From Streptomyces sp. MUM 178J (GTDB taxonomy: Bacteria > Actinomycetota > Actinomycetes > Streptomycetales > Streptomycetaceae), in contig NZ_JADWYQ010000010.1 of assembly GCF_022414575.1 (NCBI RefSeq), positions 77,283 through 141,282 of the forward strand: a DNA stretch of 64,000 nt. Reading direction: 5' to 3'. A model generated the notes under the pieces. That model saw only the letters and a list, made by a program, of their open reading frames with translations, was not told the DNA's origin and ran no database searches. Of the stretch, positions 9,436 through 15,963 are shown one piece after another (the first letter of the stretch is position 1; each line of letters opens with the position of its first letter). Both the position numbers and the translations under genes were made by a program.

Positions 9436-10823
9436 TGGACGCCTCCCGGCGGACGACGTCGACGTTCGCACTGCTGCGGGACGGACGCCGGGCCTGCCGC
9501 CAGGGCCCGGACGCCCTGGCGGCCCGTCGCCGCGACCGCCTGGCCGCGATGGCAGACTTCGCCCGCGTCCACTCCCCGTACTACCGCCGGCTCTACCGAC
9601 GAGTCCCCACCCGGGTCACGGACCCCGCCCTGCTGCCGGTGACGGACAAACAGACCCTGATGAGGCACTTCGACGACTGGGTCACCGACCGGGAGGTGAC
9701 CCTCGACCGGGTGCGGTCCTTCGTCGACGACCCCCACCGGATCGGCGACCGCTTCCTCGGCAGGTACCTGGTCTCCACCACCTCCGGCACCACCGGACAC
9801 CGCGGGATCTTCCTGCTCGACGAGCGCGCCGCGACGGTGTTCAGAGCGCTGTCGCTCCGCGCCGCCTCCCGTGTGTTCACCCCCGGACTGCTGGTGCGGA
9901 TGCTCGCCCGGCGGGCGCCGTCGGCCCATGTCATCGCCACCGGCGGCCATCTGGCCGCGAACGCGGTCATCGCCAGGATGCGCGCGGACGGCCGCCGGCA
10001 CGCCACGGCCGGCCGGGTCTTCTCCGCGCACACGCCTCTGCCCGAACTGGTGGAGCAGCTCAACCGGTGCCGTCCCCTCGTCCTGGTCGGCTACGCCACC
10101 GTGATCGCGTTGCTGGCCGGCGAGCAACTGGCCGGGCGGCTGCGCATCGCACCGGCCCTGGTGTCCCTGGTGGCCGAGGGGCTCACCGACGGCGGGCGCC
10201 GGCGTATCCGCAGGGCCTTCGCAGCGGCGCGCGTCATGGACACCTACGGCTGCAACGAGAGCCTCGCGCTGGCGTACGGCTGCCCACAGGGCTGGCTGCA
10301 TGTGCACAGCGACTGGCTGATCCTGGAACCGGTCGACGCGGACCACCGTCCCACGCCGCCGGGACAGCAGTCCTCCACCGTGCTGCTGACCAGCCTGTGC
10401 CGCCGGGTGCAGCCCATCCTCCGCTACGACTTGGGCGACAGCGTCCTGTGGCGGCCGGACCCCTGTCCCTGCGGAGATCCACTGCCCGCGATCAGAGTCC
10501 GCGGTCGCGCCGCCGACCTGCTGTCCTTCCCACGACCGGACGGCGATCCCGTCCGCATCGTGCCGATGGCGTTCGAGACCCTCGTCGAGACCGTCCCCGA
10601 CATCGACCTGTTCCAGATCGTGCAGACCACACCCACCACCGTACGGATACGGATACGGCCCGCTGCCGGAGCGGACCCGGACCGGGTGTGGTGCGCGGTA
10701 CGGGCCCGCATCACCGGCCTGCTCACCCGGCACGGAGCGGCCCACGTCACGGTCGAACGTGCCGAGGAGCCGCCCGTGCAGTCCGCGGGCGGCAAGTTCC
10801 GGGTCGTCATCCCCTGCCGGTGA
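9435..10823 (+). CDS. PaaK-like phenylacetate-CoA ligase family protein
   Basis: A 462-residue member of the adenylate-forming superfamily in the PaaK/CapK branch. It has the phosphate-binding loop STTSGTTGHRG near residue 115, the adenine-binding motif DTYGCNES near 270, and LRYDLGDSVLWRPDPCPCG near 330, with Cys residues like those of the PaaK family. Such enzymes activate aryl or acyl acids as AMP esters and usually pass them to CoA. The ATG at 9435 overlaps the stop of the esterase remnant (TGATG). The 3' end overlaps the convergent TetR gene by 17 bases. It lies 6.5 kb from the NRPS genes; supplying an arylacetyl-CoA to the DpgC-like enzyme is a possible but unproven link. Confidence 0.7.
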   Translation: MDASRRTTSTFALLRDGRRACRQGPDALAARRRDRLAAMADFARVHSPYYRRLYRRVPTRVTDPALLPVTDKQTLMRHFDDWVTDREVTLDRVRSFVDDPHRIGDRFLGRYLVSTTSGTTGHRGIFLLDERAATVFRALSLRAASRVFTPGLLVRMLARRAPSAHVIATGGHLAANAVIARMRADGRRHATAGRVFSAHTPLPELVEQLNRCRPLVLVGYATVIALLAGEQLAGRLRIAPALVSLVAEGLTDGGRRRIRRAFAAARVMDTYGCNESLALAYGCPQGWLHVHSDWLILEPVDADHRPTPPGQQSSTVLLTSLCRRVQPILRYDLGDSVLWRPDPCPCGDPLPAIRVRGRAADLLSFPRPDGDPVRIVPMAFETLVETVPDIDLFQIVQTTPTTVRIRIRPAAGADPDRVWCAVRARITGLLTRHGAAHVTVERAEEPPVQSAGGKFRVVIPCR

Positions 10824-11433
10824 CGACAGGAACGCCGCGATGGGCCGCCAGGGCGAGCAACGCGACGCGCAGCGACTCGGCGTCCAGGGAAGCGGCCGGA
10901 TCGAACCACCGCGCGACCGCCGTCCCGCTCGCCGCTCGCAGGGTGAAGCGGGCGAGTGCCTCGGCCACCTCCGGTCGGTCGCGCACATCGAAGACAAACC
11001 CCAGGGCGTCGCGCGCCCAGGCCAGCAGGCCGTCGCGGTAGCGGCGCAGTTCGGCCACGGCCGCCGCACTGGCGGTCCGCTGCAGCATGCCCAAGCCGAT
11101 CAGCAGCTTCACGCCGTCCGGGTGGCGCTGGAAGGCCTCACCGACCGCTCCGAGGAATCCGTCCAGCCGCTGCGAGACGTCCGCGCCCGGCACCTCGACG
11201 GGGGGCAGAGCCGACAGCAAGGAGGTCCTGGCCCGTTCGAGCACCGCGACATAGACGCCGTCCTTGCTGCCGAAGTGCCAGTAGATGGAACTGGCCGGCA
11301 GACCACAGGCGGCGGAGACCATCGAAATGGACGTGGCGGCGTACCCGTGCAGCGACATCAGCTCCGTCGCGGTGTCGAGAATCGCGTCCCGCGACCGCAT
11401 ACCGCGGTGCGCATGGGCCGGTGCCTCCGTCAT
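10807..11433 (-). CDS. TetR/AcrR family transcriptional regulator
   Basis: 208 residues with a typical N-terminal TetR helix-turn-helix (ILDTATELMSLHGYAATSISMVSAACGLPASSIYWHFGSKD, of which the recognition part is ASSIYWHFGSKDGV). The C-terminal region is helical and resembles the TetR_C group with LLIGLGMLQRTAS. ATG 11433 gives a normal N-terminus; longer upstream frames add only Arg/Gly-rich shadow sequence. It converges on the PaaK-like gene and may control it or its own upstream region. The ligand is unknown. Confidence 0.82.
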   Translation of the reverse strand: MTEAPAHAHRGMRSRDAILDTATELMSLHGYAATSISMVSAACGLPASSIYWHFGSKDGVYVAVLERARTSLLSALPPVEVPGADVSQRLDGFLGAVGEAFQRHPDGVKLLIGLGMLQRTASAAAVAELRRYRDGLLAWARDALGFVFDVRDRPEVAEALARFTLRAASGTAVARWFDPAASLDAESLRVALLALAAHRGVPVVTGRG

Positions 11434-11763
11434 GGGGCGACCATACCGGCCGTTGCCCACCACGAGCAGACCGGCGCCCGCCCGGTCGCCGGGCGCGGGT
11501 CGCACGCCGCACGGCCGCCGCCATCCGCACCGCGCCGGACGCGGGGGCGCCGCGCGCGTTTCGCGCCCTGGCGCCCGGCCACCGGACGGCGACGTCGATC
11601 AGGCGGGCCGTCACCGCCGTGCGGCGGTGAACCAGGGCGCGGTCGGTTGTCCGTCCGCATGAGCGGCCCGTCCAAGGGGCGTCGGGCCTTGGACGCAAGC
11701 CCGTCGGCGGGGCGTCGCGGTCAGGCTCTGCCTGCCTGCCTGCGACCGACTGCCGAGACGCGC
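11434..11763. other. Intergenic region between TetR and SDR genes
   Basis: No gene seen. It holds the TetR upstream region and the inverted repeat at 11669-11695, plus a short CTGC-rich tandem stretch near 11730-11745. The short frames here have no coding signature. Confidence 0.3.
11669..11695 (-). terminator. Inverted repeat, candidate terminator of the SDR operon
   Basis: A perfect 9-bp stem (11669-11677 with 11687-11695) with a 9-base loop lies about 70 bases after the stop of the SDR gene. It could end the minus-strand cluster transcript. Its position upstream of the TetR gene also allows an operator role. Confidence 0.4.
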
Positions 11764-12696
11764 TCAGGCGCTATCGGACGCCGGGGAGAGCGACCGCAGC
11801 CACGCCCAGGTGTCCCCAACCGTCTCGGCGACCGGGCGGCAGCGGAGACCGGCGGCCAGGACCCGCGAGACGTCGCCGCGGTGCAGCGCGTCATGCAGCT
11901 CGCCGCCGGGCGGGCACCAGATCGGCAGGTCGCTCCAGGCGGCGACGCCCGCGGCCTCGATGGCCGCCGGGTCCGTCCAGACCAGTTTCGCGTCGGACCC
12001 CGTGGCGTCGACGCAGGCGTCCAGCAGCTCGCCCATGGTCGTGTGCCCCGTCGGGCTCACCACGTTGAACGCGCCGTGCAGCCCGGTCTTGAGGGCGTCG
12101 AGGGTCCACGCCGCCAGGTCGCGGGCGTCGACGTACTGCAGCGGGGTGTCCCTGGGGCCCGGAGCCAGGACGGGGCCGCCCCGCGACACCCTCTCCAGCC
12201 ACCACGGCAGCCGGCCCGAGTTCTCACGCGGCCCCAGGATGAGCCCCGCCCGGAGCAGCAGGGTGCGTTCCGCACCGAACTCCCGCACTGCCGCCAGCTC
12301 CGAGCCCCGCTTGTCGGCGGCGTAGTCCGTCGCCTCGGCGTCCGGGTCGCCGTCCGCCAGCGGGCCGTCCTCGTCCAGCCCCGCGGGGATCGGCCACGCG
12401 TACACCGAGCGGCTGGAGACGAAGGCATAGCGGCCCACCCGCCCGGCGAGCAGTCTCGCCGCGTCCCGCACGACGCGCGGCGCCGAGGTCCAGGTGTCGA
12501 CGGCGGCATCCCACTCGCCGGCGGCGAGGGCCGCCAGGCCGTCCGGTGCGGTGCGGTCCCCGTGGAGGACGGCCACGCCGGGCGGCGGCGGGTGCTCGCC
12601 GCGGTGGAAGACCGTCACCTCCCAGCCGCGGTCACGCGCGGCTTCGGCGATCGCCCGGCCCCCGAAGTCCGTGCCCCCGAGCAACAGCAGTCTCAC
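11764..12696 (-). CDS. NAD-dependent epimerase/dehydratase family (extended SDR) protein
   Basis: 310 residues starting at ATG 12696. The N-terminus has the extended-SDR dinucleotide motif in the variant form LLLLGGTDFGGRAIAEAA, followed by YAFVSSRSVYAW (SSxSVY) and a downstream Lys (YAADKRGSE) in place of the usual YxxxK arrangement. This group includes many NAD-dependent epimerase-like proteins and reductases; the exact substrate is not deducible. It lies 60 bases downstream of the Rossmann dehydrogenase and on the same strand, so it may be the last gene of the biosynthetic transcript, though it could equally be an unrelated neighbour. Confidence 0.7.
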   Translation of the reverse strand: MRLLLLGGTDFGGRAIAEAARDRGWEVTVFHRGEHPPPPGVAVLHGDRTAPDGLAALAAGEWDAAVDTWTSAPRVVRDAARLLAGRVGRYAFVSSRSVYAWPIPAGLDEDGPLADGDPDAEATDYAADKRGSELAAVREFGAERTLLLRAGLILGPRENSGRLPWWLERVSRGGPVLAPGPRDTPLQYVDARDLAAWTLDALKTGLHGAFNVVSPTGHTTMGELLDACVDATGSDAKLVWTDPAAIEAAGVAAWSDLPIWCPPGGELHDALHRGDVSRVLAAGLRCRPVAETVGDTWAWLRSLSPASDSA

Positions 12697-12756
12697 AGCT
12701 CTCCCTTCACAGTCACAGTCTTCACAGCTGACCTCCCGTCGGGTCGGCCCGCCGCG

Positions 12757-13890
12757 TCACCCGGAGGTCCGCACGCGGTATGCCTCGAAGCGCTCGGCGA
12801 TCTCCAGGGCGCGGCCCTCCGCCTCCGCCGGCGTCATCTCGGCACACTCGTAGCCGAGTTCCGCGGACATGACCGCCATCGACGACGGCTCGAAGACGAC
12901 GGTTCCGTCGGCCCGGATCTCGCTGATGCCGTCCTGCACCTGCCCGGAGACGTTGACCGCGTGCCCCTGCTCCTCCGTCGTGCCCTCGGGCAGCAGTTTG
13001 CGGAACTTCCCGGACTCGATCGCCACCGGGTAGCCGCCGAGCGCCCCGTCCACGCCGGGAGCGTGGACGACGGCGTCCCTCCCGTCGGCCAGCGGCTCCA
13101 GCACGCTGAGGGCGGAGGCCGCGGTCATCGCCTGCCCGGCCATGCCTCCGGTGCGGCGGTACCGCGCGGGCAGCCGCTTCAGCAGGCCCGGCACGTCCAG
13201 CTCCGCCGTGATGTCCCGGCCGTCCACGCGCACGCCCAGCCCCATGGCGGCGGGGCCGCTGTCGCCGTGGCGGGACAGCCGGTGCGAGACATAGTGGTGG
13301 GCCACCAGCCGCACCTCGACGTCCTCCGCGGCGCGGCCCAGCTCGTCGGCCACGGTGGCGGTGATGCCCGGGACGTTGTTGGCGACGTTGCCGATGCCGA
13401 TGTCCGGCGAGAGCCCGACCGCGCCGAGCACCGGGTGCACGGCGTCCGGGTAGGCGGCGTTGACCACGACGGCTTCGGTCCCGGACAGCCGGACGGCCTC
13501 CATCGCCTTCATCACCGGCGTCAGGTGCATCGGCAGCCAGGGGCCGTAGTTGGCCGCGTACACCCGCTTGAACGCCGACTCCTCCAGCGTGGAGATGACC
13601 CACCACGACTGGTAGCTCGCCGCCAGGAACAGCACGTCGGGCGCGAACGCGGCGATCCGCTCGGCGGTCCGCGCCACATCCGTCAGATCCGTCAGCGCAT
13701 GGCTGAGCGCAGGGGTGTGGCCGCGCTGGATGCTGCAGAACCGGGTGAGGTTGGCGGCACGCAGCACCGCTTCCTCGTCCCTGCCGACGAGTTGGACCTG
13801 GCGCGGCCGCTCGCTGTGGGCCAGCTCGTGGAACACCCGGCGGCCCAGATCGCCCGCGCCCAGGACCATGATCTTGCGTGCGTCGTTCAC
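12757..13890 (-). CDS. NAD(P)-binding Rossmann-fold dehydrogenase-like protein
   Basis: 377 residues. The GTG at 13890 is preferred: it follows GGAGG by seven bases and overlaps the upstream TGA (GTGA, 13887-13890). The N-terminus is a textbook dinucleotide-binding loop (KIMVLGAGDLGRRVFHEL) followed by an acidic turn and RDEEAVLRAANL. The overall plan resembles saccharopine-dehydrogenase or malate-dehydrogenase-like oxidoreductases, with a second conserved patch near residues 165-210 (NAAYPDAVHPVLGAVGLSPD, GNVANNVPGI). It forms a three-gene cassette with the HAD phosphatase and the ATP-grasp enzyme. A role in making or tailoring an unusual amino acid for the NRPS is inferred from location only. 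Confidence 0.62.
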   Translation of the reverse strand: MNDARKIMVLGAGDLGRRVFHELAHSERPRQVQLVGRDEEAVLRAANLTRFCSIQRGHTPALSHALTDLTDVARTAERIAAFAPDVLFLAASYQSWWVISTLEESAFKRVYAANYGPWLPMHLTPVMKAMEAVRLSGTEAVVVNAAYPDAVHPVLGAVGLSPDIGIGNVANNVPGITATVADELGRAAEDVEVRLVAHHYVSHRLSRHGDSGPAAMGLGVRVDGRDITAELDVPGLLKRLPARYRRTGGMAGQAMTAASALSVLEPLADGRDAVVHAPGVDGALGGYPVAIESGKFRKLLPEGTTEEQGHAVNVSGQVQDGISEIRADGTVVFEPSSMAVMSAELGYECAEMTPAEAEGRALEIAERFEAYRVRTSG

Positions 13891-14594
13891 GAGGTACCTC
13901 CGGGGGAAGCGGTGACAAGGGCGGACGGAAGGGGGACGAGCCGCCGCGCATCGCCGATCAGGGCGGGCAGCTCGTGCATCGAGGAGAAGGCGACGGCGCC
14001 CTCGCGGTGCGGGCCTGCCGCCGGATCGGCCGTGTACTGCAGCACCCGCATGCCGGCGCCGAGCCCGGCGTCCACGCCGACGGGGCTGTCCTCGACCACC
14101 ACGCAGTCCTCGGCGGCCGCGCCGCAGCTTTCGGCCGCCCATGAGAAGAGCCGCGGATCCGGCTTCCAGGCCCCCACGTCGTACGCGGAGAACAGCCGGC
14201 CGTCGAAGCAGTGCAGAATCCCCGCCTTGGCCAGCCGGCTCTCGATGATCTCCAGGGGGCTGTTGGAGGCGACGCACATGCCGGCGAGCGGCAGTGCCCT
14301 CAGCCGGTCGAGCGCGTCGGCGACACCCTCCAGGGGCTCCAGCCGGTCGCCGATGAGCTCCTCGCACTTGGCGCGGGCGATCGGCATGGCGTCGCGGGGA
14401 GGAGCCTTGCCGGTGAGCTCGGCCATCAGGTCGAGGCACTCCTGCATCTTCTTCCCGGAGAACAGCTCGTCGCGCTGCTCAATGCCGAGCGACAGGCCCA
14501 TCAGCTCGCCGACGTGGGCGAGCGCGCCGTTCTCGGCGTCCTGCGTGTCGACCAGGACGCCGTCCAGGTCGAAGATGACGAACAGCTCACTCAT
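13887..14594 (-). CDS. HAD-superfamily phosphatase/phosphoglucomutase-like hydrolase
   Basis: 235 residues with all HAD motifs: motif I FDLDGVLVDT at residues 8-17 (nucleophile Asp and acid/base Asp), motif II VASNSP near 108, the motif III Lys in GAWKPDPRLF near 145, and motif IV VVVEDSPVGVDAG near 165. The cap is helical, as in beta-phosphoglucomutase and phosphoglycolate phosphatase relatives. The likely reaction is hydrolysis of a small phosphate ester. The start overlaps the end of the ATP-grasp gene by 8 bases and its stop overlaps the next start, so the three genes are translationally coupled. A biosynthetic rather than housekeeping substrate is inferred from context. Confidence 0.82.
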   Translation of the reverse strand: MSELFVIFDLDGVLVDTQDAENGALAHVGELMGLSLGIEQRDELFSGKKMQECLDLMAELTGKAPPRDAMPIARAKCEELIGDRLEPLEGVADALDRLRALPLAGMCVASNSPLEIIESRLAKAGILHCFDGRLFSAYDVGAWKPDPRLFSWAAESCGAAAEDCVVVEDSPVGVDAGLGAGMRVLQYTADPAAGPHREGAVAFSSMHELPALIGDARRLVPLPSALVTASPGGTS

Positions 14595-15834
14595 AGTCGA
14601 TCCAGTCCACGCTCTCGATGGCGGCCACGGTGGCGGCCAGGTCCTGGTGGGAGGCGGCCGAGCCGAGCACGGCCGCGGTGTTCCCGCGGGCGCCGATGCG
14701 CCAGTCCGCGGGCGCGCCCGGCTCGGTGAGCACCGCGACCCGGTCCACGTTCGGCAGCCGCCGCAGCGCCGGGACGCCGCGGATCGCCCGCACCCGGCGG
14801 GCGCCGGCGGGCGGCACGATCAGGTAGTGGAAGGCGATCGGCCCGTCCTTCTTCACCTCGGGCGTCGTGTACGGAAGGCCGAGGGCGGCGGCGACGGCGA
14901 CATGGGCCGGATCGGAGGTGCCGGAGCGGACCGCCAGGTCGTCCACCCAGGCGCCGAGGCGGCCGTTCACCTCGATGACCCGGGGGCCGTCGGCGGTCAG
15001 TTTGATCTCGACGTCGGCGACGCCGTGGATGTTGAGCGCGCGCACCGCGCGACAGGCCAGGTCCCGCACCGCGCGCTCGTCCTCCTCGGACACCGCCGAG
15101 AAGCCGCCGTATCCGCCGCGCTCGCGGAACGGCTCGGCGAGCGCGAACTTGCTGGTGACGAAGACGGGTCGGACATCGTCCCCGTCCGCCGCGCAGTCCA
15201 CCGCGATGTAGTCGCCCCACGGCGCCGGGGTGGGGCGGCCGACCAGCAGTTCCTCGACCATCACCGCGGTCTCCACCGGACCGTCGCCCGCCGCGTCGAA
15301 CGCCTCGGCGACGGCGTCCCGGCACTCCTGAAGGGTCGTCACCGCCCGGGTGTTGCGGCTGGAGGCGCCGATGACGGGCTTGACGATGGCCGGCAGCCCG
15401 ACGTGCGCGACCGCCGCGTCCGTCCCCTCCGGCGAGGTGACCGTGCGGAAGCGGACCGAGTCGATCCCGGCCTGCGCGAAGCGGGCCCGCTGGGCGTCCT
15501 TGTGGGTGATGGCCTCGACGTCCGCGGGCCGGTGGTAGCGCAGGCCCAGCGCGTCGGCCAGCCGGACCGTGGCGGAGATCTGGAACTCGCTGAAGGTGAT
15601 GATGCCCGCGGGCCCGAGGGCGCGCAGGGCCTCGACGGTCTCCGCCTCGGTGCGGCCTGCGGTGTTCACCACGGAGCCGACCGTCTCCAGCGTCGGGATC
15701 ATCTCCTGTGCGTGGTCGGTGCCGGCCACGGCGAACAGGAGCGCGCAGCCCGCCTGACGGGCGGCCTCGGCCAGCCGGGTCGGCGCGAGGCTGCCGGCGT
15801 CGTAGACGACGAGCAGCACCGGTTGGTCACTCAT
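14587..15834 (-). CDS. ATP-grasp carboxylate-amine ligase-like enzyme
   Basis: 415 residues of the ATP-grasp superfamily. Visible elements are a pre-ATP-grasp Rossmann domain (residues 1-105), THKDAQRARFAQAGI at the start of the ATP-binding part, the first Lys in LPAIVKPVIGASSRNT, a metal-binding carboxylate in VMVEELLVGRP, and the metal-binding NGR in VEIKLTADGPRVIEVNGRLG. Members join a carboxylate (as acyl phosphate) to an amine or other nucleophile, for example in dipeptide ligases. Here it may add an amino acid to a precursor or product of the adjoining NRPS. It starts at ATG 15834, about 130 bases after the NRPS stop, and a hairpin lies between. Confidence 0.8.
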   Translation of the reverse strand: MSDQPVLLVVYDAGSLAPTRLAEAARQAGCALLFAVAGTDHAQEMIPTLETVGSVVNTAGRTEAETVEALRALGPAGIITFSEFQISATVRLADALGLRYHRPADVEAITHKDAQRARFAQAGIDSVRFRTVTSPEGTDAAVAHVGLPAIVKPVIGASSRNTRAVTTLQECRDAVAEAFDAAGDGPVETAVMVEELLVGRPTPAPWGDYIAVDCAADGDDVRPVFVTSKFALAEPFRERGGYGGFSAVSEEDERAVRDLACRAVRALNIHGVADVEIKLTADGPRVIEVNGRLGAWVDDLAVRSGTSDPAHVAVAAALGLPYTTPEVKKDGPIAFHYLIVPPAGARRVRAIRGVPALRRLPNVDRVAVLTEPGAPADWRIGARGNTAAVLGSAASHQDLAATVAAIESVDWIDYE

Positions 15835-15916
15835 GGGTTCAACCTCTGTGTCGGTCGGAAAGGCGAAGCGGGGCGCGTGGGGGCGGGGCGCCTGAGGTGG
15901 GGGAGCGCGGGGAGAA

Positions 15917-15960
15917 GGTGCGCGGCCGACGGGGGGGGGGGGAAGGGCCGGCCGCGCACC
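15917..15960 (-). terminator. Hairpin with G12 tract after the last NRPS gene
   Basis: A perfect 12-bp stem (15917-15928 with 15949-15960) encloses a 20-base loop that contains an unbroken run of 12 G on the plus strand (15931-15942). It begins 4 bases after the NRPS stop on the minus strand, so it could terminate or attenuate the main operon before the ATP-grasp cassette. The homopolymer would be prone to length variation. Confidence 0.65.
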
Positions 15961-15963
15961 CGT

